From Pseudomonas haemolytica (GTDB lineage: Bacteria; Pseudomonadota; Gammaproteobacteria; Pseudomonadales; Pseudomonadaceae): 64,000 nucleotides of DNA. The stretch is from NCBI RefSeq assembly GCF_009659625.1, contig NZ_VOIW01000007.1, positions 372,001-436,000 of the forward strand, given 5' to 3'. Below the pieces are notes generated by a model. The model saw only the letters and a list, made by a program, of their open reading frames with translations. It did not search any database and was not told where the DNA came from. This document shows, in pieces, positions 27,086-35,955 of the stretch. A program made the position numbers and the translations under genes. The first letter of the stretch is position 1. Each line of letters opens with the position of its first letter.

Positions 27086-27546
27086 ATGTCTCAGGTGTAT
27101 TTCAGTCCGTCCACGACTACATTTTCCGCACCGACACGCATGGCGTGCCTGGAAGCGAGCGCTGCAAGATGCCTTCTGATGTCGTGGAAGTCTCCCAGAA
27201 CGTGTTTGAAGCAATGTCAGAAGCGCGCTCCCAAGGCATGCGCTTAGTTGCTGACGGCGATGGTAAACCTACCGCTATTCAGCGATTGGCACCAACGGCC
27301 GCAGAACTGGCTGACAATGAGCGACTGTGGCGGAACGGTGAGATAAGCAGTACAGAGTGGCTGGTCGCTCGTCACCGCGATGAGATAGACATGGCTAAAG
27401 TGCCGACTATCGCAATTGAAAGGTTCGTCGACCTATTGGATTATCGCCAGCTTCTTAGAGATTGGCCGTCATCTGTTGGCTTCCCGAAGGTCTCCAAGCG
27501 CCCACAAGCGCCCGACTGGCTAGCTGCCGCGTTGGTTGCTGAGTAA
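27086..27546 (+). pseudogene. phage tail fibre assembly chaperone, frameshifted
   Basis: Starts MSQVYFSPSTTTF in one frame, the usual opening of Pseudomonas tail-fibre assembly proteins. It continues in another frame as RTDTHGVPGSERCKMPSDVVEVSQ to WRNGEISSTEWLVARHRDEIDM and YRQLLRDWPSSVGFP. Restoring one T in the TTTT run at 27122-27125 joins the two halves without loss. It follows the fibre remnant by two bases, the normal fibre-chaperone order. Confidence 0.75.
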
Positions 27547-27618
27547 CCGACCCGAGATGGCTGCTTATGCGGTGCCATACTTCCCGCTAGACCGTGCCAA
27601 ATCCGACGCTCGCTTACA

Positions 27619-27634
27619 CAAGCTCGCTCCTACA
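27619..27634. repeat. right half of the split REPIN
   Basis: CAAGCTCGCTCCTACA completes the arm truncated at 25113. It lies inside the right outer REP, mirroring the left side. Confidence 0.8.
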
Positions 27635-27640
27635 AAAAGC

Positions 27641-27677
27641 CTTAGCTGACTGGCATTGGGGCAAGCCCCCTCCCACA
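27641..27677. repeat. REP, right outer flank of the cargo
   Basis: Inverted partner of 24973-25009 (CTTAGCTGACTGGCATTGGG then GCAAGCCCCCTCCCACA). The remaining 275 bases to fadD1 contain only its promoter/leader region. Confidence 0.85.
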
Positions 27678-27902
27678 GTTGTTATTTGTCGCCCGTAAGG
27701 CCCATTCCAGAGCGGCTTTCATTGATATAGAATTTTTGCTCTAAAAATGACCATTGCGTATTCTTGAGTCATGTTTATGACTGTAGGGCCCTCTTTTGGC
27801 TCTAGGCGGCCCTTGGCAAAGCTGCTACTCTCGGCGCGCTTTGTGACGTCTCGGCCTGCTTGAAAGCGCCAGATTCACCTTAAAAAACATACACCAATAA
27901 TA

Positions 27903-27919
27903 ATCGCATCAAATGCGAT
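27903..27919 (+). promoter_or_regulatory. leader hairpin of fadD1
   Basis: ATCGCAT-CAA-ATGCGAT, a 7-bp stem 33 bases upstream of the start codon, preceded by AATAATAAT, which fits the Crc/Hfq AANAANAA motif. Likely post-transcriptional control of fadD1. Confidence 0.45.
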
Positions 27920-27951
27920 GATGAATTCGCGTCGCTGAGGAGTGGGCTTCC

Positions 27952-29643
27952 ATGAACGAAGACTTTTGGAAGGATAAGTACCCCGCCGGGATTGCTGCAG
28001 AGATCAATCCAGACGAGTATCAAAATATTCAGGCGGTACTGAAGCAGTCCTGCCAGCGCTTCGCCAACAAACCGGCTTTCAGCAACCTGGGCAAGACAAT
28101 CACCTACGGTGAACTGTACGAATTGTCCGGCGCTTTCGCCGCCTACCTGCAACAGCATACCGACTTGAAGCCTGGCGATCGAATCGCTGTGCAACTGCCC
28201 AACGTCCTGCAATACCCGGTTGCCGTGTTCGGCGCCATCCGTGCGGGCCTGATCGTGGTCAACACCAACCCGCTGTATACCGCGCGGGAAATGGAACACC
28301 AATTCAATGATTCCGGGGCCAAGGCCCTGGTTTGCCTGGCCAACATGGCGCACCTGGCTGAAAAAGTCGTGCCCAAGACCGCCGTCAAGCATGTGATCGT
28401 CACCGAAGTCGCCGACCTGCTGTCGCCGTTCAAGCGCCTGCTGATCAACAGCGTGATCAAGTACGTGAAGAAGATGGTCCCTGCTTATCACTTGCCCCAG
28501 GCGATCAGGTTCAACGACGTACTCGCCAAGGGTCATGGCCAGCCGGTCAACGATGCCAGCCCGGCCAGCAGTGATGTCGCCGTGCTGCAATACACCGGCG
28601 GCACCACTGGCGTGGCCAAGGGCGCGATGCTGACCCATCGCAACCTCGTCGCCAACATGCTGCAGTGCAAGGCACTGATGGGCTCCAACCTCAACGAGGG
28701 CTGCGAGATCCTGATCACGCCGCTGCCGCTGTACCACATCTATGCCTTCACCTTTCATTGCATGGCGATGATGCTGATTGGCAACCACAACATCCTGATC
28801 AGCAACCCGCGCGACCTGCCGGCGATGGTCAAGGAACTGTCGAAGTGGAAGTTCAGCGGCTTTGTCGGCTTGAACACCCTGTTCGTGGCGCTGTGCAATA
28901 ACGAAGCCTTCCGCAAGTTGGACTTTTCCGCGCTGAAGGTCACCCTGTCGGGCGGTATGGCCTTGCAACTGGCAGCGGCAGAGCGTTGGAAGGCCGTGAC
29001 CGGCTGTGGCATCTGCGAAGGCTACGGCATGACCGAAACCAGCCCGGTGGCCACGGTGAACCCGATCCAGAATATCCAGATCGGTACCATTGGCATTCCG
29101 GTGCCGTCCACGGTGTGTAAAGTCATCGCCGACGACGGCACCGAACTGGCTCTGGGCGAAACCGGCGAGCTGTGCGTCAAGGGCCCGCAGGTGATGAAGG
29201 GCTACTGGCAGCGCGAAGACGCCACTGCCGAGATGCTCGACAGCGAAGGCTGGCTGAAGACCGGCGACATCGCGATCATCCAGCAAGACGGCTACATGCG
29301 CATTGTCGACCGCAAGAAAGACATGATTCTGGTCTCCGGCTTCAACGTCTACCCCAACGAACTGGAAGACGTGCTGGCGACCCTGCCGGGCGTGCTGCAA
29401 TGCGCGGCCATCGGTGTGCCGGACGAGAAGTCCGGCGAGCACATCAAGATCTTCATCGTGGTCAAGCCAGGGGCTACCCTGACCAAGGACCAGGTGATGG
29501 AACACATGCGCGCCAACGTCACCGGCTACAAGGTGCCCAAGGCCGTGGAGTTCCGTGATGCGCTGCCGACCACCAACGTGGGCAAGATCCTGCGGCGTGA
29601 ATTGCGCGATGAAGAGTTGAAGAAACTCGGTCTTAAAAAGTAA
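27952..29643 (+). CDS. fadD1: long-chain acyl-CoA synthetase FadD1
   Basis: 563-residue paralogue of FadD2 with the same motifs: YTGGTTGVAKGAMLTHRN, GYGMTETSP and VDRKKDMILVSGFNVYPNELE. It activates long-chain fatty acids in beta-oxidation. Start at 27952 (MNEDFWKDKYPAG), with GAGG upstream. Because the cargo and a terminator lie upstream, it must use its own promoter in the 27680-27950 region. Confidence 0.94.
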   Translation: MNEDFWKDKYPAGIAAEINPDEYQNIQAVLKQSCQRFANKPAFSNLGKTITYGELYELSGAFAAYLQQHTDLKPGDRIAVQLPNVLQYPVAVFGAIRAGLIVVNTNPLYTAREMEHQFNDSGAKALVCLANMAHLAEKVVPKTAVKHVIVTEVADLLSPFKRLLINSVIKYVKKMVPAYHLPQAIRFNDVLAKGHGQPVNDASPASSDVAVLQYTGGTTGVAKGAMLTHRNLVANMLQCKALMGSNLNEGCEILITPLPLYHIYAFTFHCMAMMLIGNHNILISNPRDLPAMVKELSKWKFSGFVGLNTLFVALCNNEAFRKLDFSALKVTLSGGMALQLAAAERWKAVTGCGICEGYGMTETSPVATVNPIQNIQIGTIGIPVPSTVCKVIADDGTELALGETGELCVKGPQVMKGYWQREDATAEMLDSEGWLKTGDIAIIQQDGYMRIVDRKKDMILVSGFNVYPNELEDVLATLPGVLQCAAIGVPDEKSGEHIKIFIVVKPGATLTKDQVMEHMRANVTGYKVPKAVEFRDALPTTNVGKILRRELRDEELKKLGLKK

Positions 29644-29651
29644 CGCACTTC

Positions 29652-29687
29652 AAATGTGGAAGGGGGCAAGCCCTTTCCACATTTTTT
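29652..29687 (+). terminator. REP-derived terminator of fadD1
   Basis: AATGTGGAAGGGGG / CCCTTTCCACATT stem followed by six T residues, eight bases after the stop. It is a degenerate REP that has become a good terminator. Confidence 0.78.
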
Positions 29688-29696
29688 ACTACGCTC

Positions 29697-30074
29697 TTAC
29701 AGGGCGAACTGCGCGAAGCTCACACCCGCACCCGCCGGGCGCACATCCTTGAGAAAGGAATCCTTGTCCGCGCTCAGCTCCAGGGTGATTTCCGGCTTGC
29801 GCTTGCCTGCATTGCGCACCACCAACCCTTCGAGTTTTTCACGCAGGAACACGGTCGGCACCTTCAGGTGCAGCAACTGGTCAGTCTCGGCGTTGTGCAT
29901 CAACAGGTGGATCCACTCGTACTGGCCCACGGCAATCCGCGCCACTGGCAGGTCGAACCACCAGATGTTGCGTTTGTGGTCCAGGTCGGTGAAGTGGCAG
30001 TTATTGACGCCGAGTACGGCACCGCCCAGTTCCTGGTTTCTACGGGCGATGGCCTGTGCTTTATTGAGTTTCAT
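29697..30074 (-). CDS. conserved hypothetical protein, 125 aa
   Basis: Not recognised beyond being a conserved Pseudomonas type. An N-terminal basic helix (MKLNKAQAIARRNQELGG) precedes a beta-rich core with NIWWFDLPVARIAVGQYEWIHLLMH. No signal peptide. Start at 30074 with AAGG upstream; a longer in-frame ORF to 30146 is His/Arg-rich and unlikely. Convergent with fadD1. Confidence 0.68.
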   Translation of the reverse strand: MKLNKAQAIARRNQELGGAVLGVNNCHFTDLDHKRNIWWFDLPVARIAVGQYEWIHLLMHNAETDQLLHLKVPTVFLREKLEGLVVRNAGKRKPEITLELSADKDSFLKDVRPAGAGVSFAQFAL

Positions 30075-30271
30075 AACCTTCCTACGGGATCTGTTATTCA
30101 GCCTTGCAGCCTGAATGTGCCGGGCATTCTCGTGGGTTGGCCGCAAAACATAAAGCCAAACCTGCGGCCTGCGATGAAATGCCTGCCGAAAATATTTGAA
30201 ACTCTGCCGCGGAGCCCTGGGTCAATTCCTACGTAATGACCAAAAACCTCGATTGTTCCAGGAGAAATACC

Positions 30272-30457
30272 ATGAGCAGCACATCGGATAAGGCAAAAGG
30301 TTTGGCGAACGAAGCGGTCGGCAACATCAAGCAAGGTGTCGGCAAAGTCACCGGCAACGACAAGCTGCGCGCTGAAGGCGTGGTTCAAGAGAAGAAAGGC
30401 GAAGTGCAGAAAGCGGTCGGCGATACCAAAGACGCGGTAAAAAAAGCCACCAAGTAA
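30272..30457 (+). CDS. CsbD-like stress protein
   Basis: 61-residue hydrophilic protein of the CsbD family. [32 protein letters not shown] and [19 protein letters not shown] are the family's two helical repeats. Usually induced in stationary phase or general stress; function unknown. ATG at 30272 follows AGGAGAAATACC. Single gene with its own terminator. Confidence 0.9.
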   Translation: MSSTSDKAKGLANEAVGNIKQGVGKVTGNDKLRAEGVVQEKKGEVQKAVGDTKDAVKKATK

Positions 30458-30490
30458 TCCTGCTTCGCCGGCTGGTTTCTCGCAGCCCTG

Positions 30491-30515
30491 CGGCCATCCA
30501 TGGATGGCCGTTTTT
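30491..30515 (+). terminator. csbD terminator
   Basis: Perfect 20-bp palindrome CGGCCATCCATGGATGGCCG followed by five T residues. Confidence 0.88.
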
Positions 30516-30550
30516 ATGTGAACCGGTGCAACTAAACTTTGGAAATTGTT

Positions 30551-30577
30551 TCAAAGTCGCCAAATGGGCTACTTTGA
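30551..30577 (+). promoter_or_regulatory. hairpin upstream of yihY-like gene
   Basis: TCAAAGT ... ACTTTGA arms with an inner GCC/GGC pair, about 65 bases before the start codon. May be an operator or leader structure; the role is unknown. Confidence 0.35.
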
Positions 30578-30638
30578 TGTAGAAAACGGCCCCTGAGTCG
30601 CCCACGAACTCAACCTCTTTGCGGCGAAAGGAGACGCT

Positions 30639-31598
30639 ATGATTTTTCCAGTACTCGATGGTCTCAAGCTGCACAAGGTGCTGGTACGCACCGTCAAGGA
30701 ATTCGTCGATGACGAGATGCCTACCTATGCCTCGGCACTGGCCTACCAGATGCTGTTCTCATTGTTTCCCTTCCTGCTGTTCCTCATTGCCCTGATCGGT
30801 TTCCTGCACCTGCCGGACTTCTTCACCTGGCTGCGCCTGCAATCGGAGCTGGTGTTGCCGCCCCAGGCGCTGGAGCAGGTCAACCCGGTGATCGACCAGT
30901 TGCAGCAATCCAAGGGTGGCCTGCTCTCGGTGGGTATCGTCATCGCGTTGTGGACCGCCTCCGCGGGTGTACGCCTCATGATGAGTGCCATGAACGCCGC
31001 CTACGATGTGGTCGAAGGCCGGCCGATCTGGAAGCGTTTCCCGCTGTCGATTTTCTACACCGTCGGCATCGCCGGCATGTTGCTGGCCGCCGCCGCACTG
31101 ATGGTGCTTGGCCCACAGGTCATGGAATGGCTTGCCGGGCAGATCGGCATGCAGGAATTCGTCGTCACCCTGTGGACCATCCTGCGCTGGCCGCTGATCG
31201 TGATCCTGCTGATGTTCGCCGTGGCCCTCATGTATTACGTGATGCCAGACGTGGAGCAGAAGTTTCGCTTTATCACCCCGGGTTCGGTATTGGCAGTGGT
31301 GGTGTGGATCGTTGCCTCCCTGGGCTTTGGCTATTACGTCAAAACCTTCGCCGACTACAACGCCATGTACGGCAGCATCGGTGCGATCATTGTCCTGCTC
31401 CTGTACTTCTATATTTCCGCTGCCGTGTTGTTGCTGGGTGCGGAAATGAATGCGGTAATCGAACACATGTCGGCCGAAGGCAAAGACCCGGGTGAAAAGG
31501 AATTCGACGAACCGGCCCATACCGATGAAAAACAGCACGTCTCGGGCCTAGGCCGGGACCACTCCAAACCTACCCCTGATGAAGTGCCTGATCGATGA
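30639..31598 (+). CDS. YihY/BrkB-family inner-membrane protein
   Basis: 319-residue integral membrane protein with about six transmembrane helices and a hydrophilic C-terminal tail of about 45 residues ([18 protein letters not shown]). [26 protein letters not shown] near the N-terminus and [28 protein letters not shown] near the end are typical of the YihY/UPF0761 (formerly ribonuclease BN) family, whose transport or other role is unsettled. Its stop overlaps the def start (ATGA), so the two are translationally coupled. Confidence 0.9.
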   Translation: MIFPVLDGLKLHKVLVRTVKEFVDDEMPTYASALAYQMLFSLFPFLLFLIALIGFLHLPDFFTWLRLQSELVLPPQALEQVNPVIDQLQQSKGGLLSVGIVIALWTASAGVRLMMSAMNAAYDVVEGRPIWKRFPLSIFYTVGIAGMLLAAAALMVLGPQVMEWLAGQIGMQEFVVTLWTILRWPLIVILLMFAVALMYYVMPDVEQKFRFITPGSVLAVVVWIVASLGFGYYVKTFADYNAMYGSIGAIIVLLLYFYISAAVLLLGAEMNAVIEHMSAEGKDPGEKEFDEPAHTDEKQHVSGLGRDHSKPTPDEVPDR

Positions 31599-32134
31599 TC
31601 CGTGAAATCCTGAAAATGGGCGACGAACGCCTGCTGCGTATCGCCCCGCCGGTACCACCGGAAATGTTCGACAGCCCGGAGTTGTGGCAACTGATCGACG
31701 ACATGTTCCAGACCATGGAGCATGTGGGCGGGGTGGGGCTGGCCGCACCGCAGATTGGCGTCGACCTGCAACTGGTGATCTTTGGTTTTGAAGCCAGTGA
31801 ACGCTACCCGGATGCGCCACCGGTGCCACAGACCATCCTGATCAACCCGCTGATTACCCCCTTGAGCCCGGTGCTGGAAGAGGGCTACGAAGGTTGCCTG
31901 TCCGTACCCGGACTGCGCGGGGCCGTGGACCGGTACCAGCAGATTCGCTACGAGGGTTTCGATCCCAAGGGCGAGCCGATTGTGCGGTTTGCCGATGGTT
32001 TTCATGCGCGGGTGGTGCAGCATGAGTGTGATCACCTGATCGGTCGGTTGTACCCGTCGCGGATTACCGATTTCAGCAAGTTCGGGTTTATCGAAGTGAT
32101 GTTCCCGGAGATGGACCCAACGGCTGACGAGTAA
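31595..32134 (+). CDS. def: peptide deformylase (second, non-ribosomal-locus copy)
   Basis: Removes the formyl group from nascent proteins; 179 residues. All three motifs are present: [18 protein letters not shown] and QHECDHLIG, giving the Cys and two His metal ligands. The usual housekeeping def lies beside fmt, so this is probably an additional paralogue. Coupled to yihY by an ATGA overlap. Confidence 0.92.
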   Translation: MIREILKMGDERLLRIAPPVPPEMFDSPELWQLIDDMFQTMEHVGGVGLAAPQIGVDLQLVIFGFEASERYPDAPPVPQTILINPLITPLSPVLEEGYEGCLSVPGLRGAVDRYQQIRYEGFDPKGEPIVRFADGFHARVVQHECDHLIGRLYPSRITDFSKFGFIEVMFPEMDPTADE

Positions 32135-32155
32135 CGTTCTGACAGCATGAGATCA

Positions 32156-32190
32156 AAATGTGGGAGGGGGCTAGCCCCTCCCACATTTTT
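32156..32190 (+). terminator. REP-derived terminator of yihY-def
   Basis: AATGTGGGAGGGG-GCTAG-CCCCTCCCACATT with a T-run on the right and an A-run on the left; a self-complementary single REP serving both converging genes. Confidence 0.82.
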
Positions 32191-32198
32191 GTCCTGCA

Positions 32199-32615
32199 TC
32201 ATTCAGGTGATTGAAGCCCCATCGCAATCATCGGCTTGTTCCGCTTGTAGCGCACCAACCGCTCACTGAGCGATTGCGGCAGCACGGTGTCTTGAGAGAA
32301 CCCTATACGCTGGTACAAACCCTCCAGATCCGGATGGCACAGCAGCCACACCGTGCCGTCCACTTCAGCCACCGCCTGGCGAATCAAACGCGCCGCCAGC
32401 CCCTGGCCGCGATAGGCCGGATCGACAAACACGCCGGTCAGAAACTGCCCGCCGACCACTTGAGTCAGGCATAGCCCGGCCACTATCTCGCTGTCTCGCG
32501 CCACCCATAAGCGCCCACCCTTTTGGGCCTTCATCGGCGAATTGTGACTGCGGTAAAACTTGTTCAATAGTGGCCACAGGGGCTCTGCCAGCGGTTCGAT
32601 GTGCAGTTCGGGCAT
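32199..32615 (-). CDS. GNAT-family N-acetyltransferase
   Basis: 138-residue acetyltransferase. The acetyl-CoA motif is VDPAYRGQGLAARLIRQAV (about 70-88) and the C-terminal LYQRIGF strand-helix follows. Substrate unknown. Confidence 0.85.
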   Translation of the reverse strand: MPELHIEPLAEPLWPLLNKFYRSHNSPMKAQKGGRLWVARDSEIVAGLCLTQVVGGQFLTGVFVDPAYRGQGLAARLIRQAVAEVDGTVWLLCHPDLEGLYQRIGFSQDTVLPQSLSERLVRYKRNKPMIAMGLQSPE

Positions 32616-32719
32616 GGTCTTTGGGCCAGCATTGTCAGGGGGCGGGGATTATAAGCGCCTTCTCCTGGGCAATAGGTGGTATACCCAGTGCTACATCCCC
32701 TTTCAGTGGAGCATGCATC

Positions 32720-32836
32720 ATGGCCAAAGGTATGGATTCAAAGAAAGCCGCGAAGAAAAAACCGGCAAAGACAGCCGATGAAAAACGCGCCGACAAGAAA
32801 GCCAAGAAGTCTGAGACCGGCCTGTTCGGTCACTGA
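32720..32836 (+). CDS. very small Lys-rich protein, 38 aa
   Basis: MAKGMDSKKAAKKKPAKT, followed by a Lys/Ala/Glu-rich stretch ending TGLFGH; about a third lysine. GGAG lies nine bases upstream. Similar short basic peptides are annotated in other Pseudomonas; it may bind nucleic acid. Coding potential is inferred from the ribosome-binding site and biased composition. Confidence 0.55.
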   Translation: MAKGMDSKKAAKKKPAKTADEKRADKKAKKSETGLFGH

Positions 32837-32886
32837 GTTACAACCTTAGAACCCTACGATCTGCACGTTTTGCGCGCCGCGCTGCA

Positions 32887-32908
32887 CAGAGCAGGAAACA
32901 CTGCTCTG
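32887..32908. promoter_or_regulatory. hairpin before the desaturase remnant
   Basis: CAGAGCAG-GAAACA-CTGCTCTG, an 8-bp perfect stem nine bases before the ATG at 32917. Without a T-run it is a weak terminator candidate for the small gene upstream, or part of the desaturase leader. Confidence 0.4.
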
Positions 32909-32916
32909 AGCTGCCG

Positions 32917-33162
32917 ATGGCCAACTACCTTGATCTGACCCACCGCCGGGAAATCGAAGCCCTGGTACGAAGTTTCACCGCAAAGGCCGAATGGCCGACC
33001 TGGCTGTTGTTGCTCGGCGTGTATGCCGGCTGGTTCGGTGTGTTGCTTGCCAGCCACTGGCGGGGCCTGTGGTGCAGCACTCTGCTACTGATCCCGCTGG
33101 TGACACTCTGGCTGTCGTTGCAACACGAGTTGCTCCCTGGTCATCCTGGCAATGCTGGCTGA
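32917..33162 (+). pseudogene. fatty acid desaturase, N-terminal remnant
   Basis: 81 codons matching the start of membrane fatty acid desaturases: MANYLDLTHRREIEALVRSF, two hydrophobic stretches, then LQHELLPGHPG where active enzymes have HELLHGHP. The first His box is thus damaged (His to Pro) and the frame stops seven codons later. No downstream desaturase sequence was found before the next gene, so most of the gene is deleted. Confidence 0.68.
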
Positions 33163-33333
33163 CTAGTGGCCTTGCATCGCGCCAACCCCTGTCTATGCTC
33201 ACCCAGAACCGTTAATGACGCTTGGACTATAAAGCGTTTTGGATGGTTATTTCCCCGTGAAGGTTTGCCAGCACTATCCAACTCAAGAATGGAATGCGCC
33301 GTCCAGGCGCCGGGACTCAAGGGTGAGCTGACC

Positions 33334-34653
33334 ATGTTCAATCGTCATCACAAATCCGACCTGCAAGAAATCCAGCGTTTTTCCTGTGCCCTTACCGAAG
33401 CCAACGCCAAGCTCGCCGCCATCAGCCGTTCCATGGCAATGATCGAGTTCGATCGCACAGGCGTGATCCTCGATGCCAACGAGAACTTCTGCAAAACCAT
33501 GGGCTACAGCGTCGAGGAGATCCGCGGTAAACATCATCGCCTCTTTTGCGATGAGGCCTACACCCATACTGACGAATACGCCAAATTATGGCGCGACCTG
33601 GCGCGGGGTGAGGCGCTAAGCGGCACCTTTATGCGCTTGAACAAGCGCGGTCAGGAAGTGTGGCTCGAAGCCAGCTACATGCCGGTGCTGGACAGCGACA
33701 ACCAGGTGCGCAGTGTGATCAAAGTAGCGTCGGATATTTCTGTGCGGGTGCACCATGAACACGAGAACCAGAGCTTGATCGACGCCATCAGCCGTTCCAT
33801 GGCGGTGATCGAGTTCACCCCGCAGGGCCAGATCCTCAATGCCAATGACAACTTCCTGCGCACGGTGCAGTACTCACGGGAGGAAATCATTGGCCAGCAC
33901 CACAGCATGTTCTGTCATCGTAATGACGTCGAGTCACCGGCCTACAAGGCATTCTGGGCCTCCCTCAACCGCGGCGAATATCACTCCCACCGCTTCGAGC
34001 GCAAAAACAAATACGGCAAGACCTTGTTCCTGGAGGCGTCCTACAACCCGATTTTCGACGCCAACGGGCGCCTGTACAAAGTGGTGAAGTTTGCCAGCGA
34101 CATCACCGACCAGGTCACCACCTTGCGTAACGCCGCCGATTCGGCCCACGCCACCTCGGTACAAAACGACGCCTGCGCCCGCAAGGGCTCGGAGGTGGTG
34201 CAGCAAACCGTGCAGATCATCGAGGCGATCTCCAGTGACCTGAACCAGGCCGCCCAGAGCATCGACGCGGTGAATAAACAGTCAGACATCATCGGCGCCA
34301 TCGTGCAAACCATCCGCAGCATTGCCGAGCAAACCAACATGCTGGCGCTCAACGCCGCGATTGAAGCGGCGCGGGCCGGTGAGCATGGGCGCGGGTTCGC
34401 GGTGGTGGCCGACGAAGTGCGTAGCCTCGCGGCCCGCACCAGCCAGGCCACGGTCGAGATTGTGGAGGTGGTGCGCAAGAACCACGACCTGTCGCTGAGT
34501 GCCGTGTCGAGCATGCAGTCAAGCTTGAGCCGAACGGGGCTTGGGGTGGAGTTGGCGAATGAGGCGGGGCAGGTGATCCTGGAGATCCAGGAAGGGTCGC
34601 GGCATGTGGTGGATGCGATCAGTCAGTTCAACTCGACGTTGCAACTGCAATAA
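33334..34653 (+). CDS. BdlA-like soluble chemoreceptor (PAS-PAS-MCP)
   Basis: 439-residue cytoplasmic methyl-accepting protein without transmembrane segments. PAS domains lie at about 20-130 ([20 protein letters not shown]) and 145-255 ([20 protein letters not shown]), each followed by [14 protein letters not shown]. The signalling tip is [21 protein letters not shown]. The architecture matches P. aeruginosa BdlA, which triggers biofilm dispersal. ATG at 33334 ([14 protein letters not shown]) aligns with the start of its paralogue at 58167 and gives the same length; the upstream extension to 33166 is not protein-like. Confidence 0.88.
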   Translation: MFNRHHKSDLQEIQRFSCALTEANAKLAAISRSMAMIEFDRTGVILDANENFCKTMGYSVEEIRGKHHRLFCDEAYTHTDEYAKLWRDLARGEALSGTFMRLNKRGQEVWLEASYMPVLDSDNQVRSVIKVASDISVRVHHEHENQSLIDAISRSMAVIEFTPQGQILNANDNFLRTVQYSREEIIGQHHSMFCHRNDVESPAYKAFWASLNRGEYHSHRFERKNKYGKTLFLEASYNPIFDANGRLYKVVKFASDITDQVTTLRNAADSAHATSVQNDACARKGSEVVQQTVQIIEAISSDLNQAAQSIDAVNKQSDIIGAIVQTIRSIAEQTNMLALNAAIEAARAGEHGRGFAVVADEVRSLAARTSQATVEIVEVVRKNHDLSLSAVSSMQSSLSRTGLGVELANEAGQVILEIQEGSRHVVDAISQFNSTLQLQ

Positions 34654-34671
34654 CTCCAAATGTGGTGTGGC

Positions 34672-35169
34672 TTAGATCGCGGCCAAGGTTTCTTTCAGCA
34701 CCTGGGCCTGTGGGTTAACACTCTTTGCTGCTACCTGCTGATCTTGCTGCTGCTTAAGCCGCTCGGACACTTCCTTGGCAAACGCATTTTGCTGCTCCAC
34801 CGGCATGGCGTTCAGCTCCTCCAGCGTCAGGCCCCGTTCTTTGAGCAACTGGTCGCGGATGCGCTCGGCGGGGCTCTTGGTCATGTAATCGGTGAACTCA
34901 GCGCGTGCCCCGGAGGTGGAACCGGTGGCCGGCACATCGGAGGCTGATGCCGTGGTCTGCAATTGCACACGGGTCTTGGCAAAGGCTTCGTCAATGCGAT
35001 CGCTGGCCTTGTCCAATTCCTTCTGTGCGCTCGGCACCGTGACGCTTTGCTGCGCAGCCTGAAGGGCGCCGCTGTACAACGCGCTGGCGGCGGCGTTGGC
35101 GGGGTCCATATCGGGTCGCTTGATCTGTTGGACGGTCGACATGGCTTGGGTGTTGTTGTTAACCAGCAT
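34672..35169 (-). CDS. hypothetical protein, 165 aa
   Basis: Conserved-looking but uncharacterised. The N-terminal half is Ala/Gln/Ser-rich and probably disordered. The C-terminal half has charged helices (SPAERIRDQLLKERGLTLEELNAMPVEQQ), a pattern seen in several Pseudomonas proteins of unknown role. No signal peptide. AGGTGA lies upstream of ATG 35169. Convergent with the chemoreceptor. Confidence 0.68.
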   Translation of the reverse strand: MLVNNNTQAMSTVQQIKRPDMDPANAAASALYSGALQAAQQSVTVPSAQKELDKASDRIDEAFAKTRVQLQTTASASDVPATGSTSGARAEFTDYMTKSPAERIRDQLLKERGLTLEELNAMPVEQQNAFAKEVSERLKQQQDQQVAAKSVNPQAQVLKETLAAI

Positions 35170-35314
35170 GATCAGTCACCTGTGTAAATGTTCGGTGCGA
35201 CAGCTGGAGCAAATAGTGTGCCGATGATCAAACCCAGTAGCGGCGGGGGGCGGGACGCTTGAGGCGGCAAGCGATGACCGTGTAGAGGCCAGTCGTTGCC
35301 GCCGACTGCCTGTT

Positions 35315-35731
35315 CTATACGATGTGAATGTCAAATGAGCCATTGAAGGTATGTTCCGTGCCCTCCACCTCGGCAATAACGTTGAATGTTCCCGATGCTG
35401 AGCCCAGTTGCTGGTTATACGTCGTCAGGTCAAGTACACCACTTTTTGCCCTATACGTTGTTCGTTGGCCGCTACTGGTTTGTCGAAAATAGCCCACCTC
35501 AACTTGATTCGGAAAAGGTTGAGGCACGTCGATCGGACCTGTGAATGAATCTCCTGGAAAGTTGATTTGAATACCCCTGAAACTGTCAGCCCCGCTTGGC
35601 TGTAGACCATACAGCGTGATTCCTCTAGTGCCTGTAGGCGATTGGCGATAGTCGACGTTGCTGGTATCAATCTCACCTTCGAAGCCTGTGGACTTAAGCC
35701 ATCCTGCTGAGGCGTGGTTGCTCTGATCCAT
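35315..35731 (-). CDS. orphan beta-rich protein, 138 aa (low G+C)
   Basis: Not recognised. Alternating hydrophobic strands suggest a beta-sandwich; SASGTFNVIAEVEG and TFNGSFDIHIV form its C-terminal hairpin. CAGGAG precedes ATG 35731. Base composition is lower in G+C than neighbours. It shares length and a C-terminal SGTF-plus-strand pattern with the orphan at 36722-37141, on the far side of the GST gene. Confidence 0.62.
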   Translation of the reverse strand: MDQSNHASAGWLKSTGFEGEIDTSNVDYRQSPTGTRGITLYGLQPSGADSFRGIQINFPGDSFTGPIDVPQPFPNQVEVGYFRQTSSGQRTTYRAKSGVLDLTTYNQQLGSASGTFNVIAEVEGTEHTFNGSFDIHIV

Positions 35732-35955
35732 GTCTAACTCCTGATTATCTGCCGATGGCGACCCACTGCGGGAGCGCCTGGGTTCCCAGTAGAACGTCGA
35801 TCGCCGGTGCGATCTACTGTCAAACCTGACAGGTAGCGGCATTTTTCTGACCGATGAGCCTTCGGCTGGCTGTCCCGAAAAAAAGCGTGTTGGGAATGTT
35901 GCTATGGGCACCGGTGAGCAGTAGGTGGAGCCCTTTTGCGTGACCGCCCTGGCGC

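Larger units (their letters stand above)
25114..27618. other. accessory cargo inserted in a REPIN between fadD2 and fadD1
   Basis: About 2.5 kb with lower G+C than its neighbours. It holds a 130-base purine-rich stretch, a terminator, an intact 268-aa orphan gene and three decayed phage-tail genes. CAAGCT is present at both junctions (25108-25113 and 27619-27624). No transposase, integrase or terminal inverted repeats typical of an insertion sequence were found. It probably derives from a prophage or tailocin that entered, or was shuffled by recombination at, the REPIN. Confidence 0.68.

Noticed and set aside
25114-27618. Cargo as an insertion sequence or composite transposon
   Set aside because: No transposase, and the only end symmetry (TATGGCAC at 25130, GTGCCATA at 27572) is eight bases and not at the junctions.
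33280-33333. FliA (sigma-28) promoter before the chemoreceptor gene
   Set aside because: A TCAAG is present but the -10-like GCCG is only eight bases away; spacing should be about 14.
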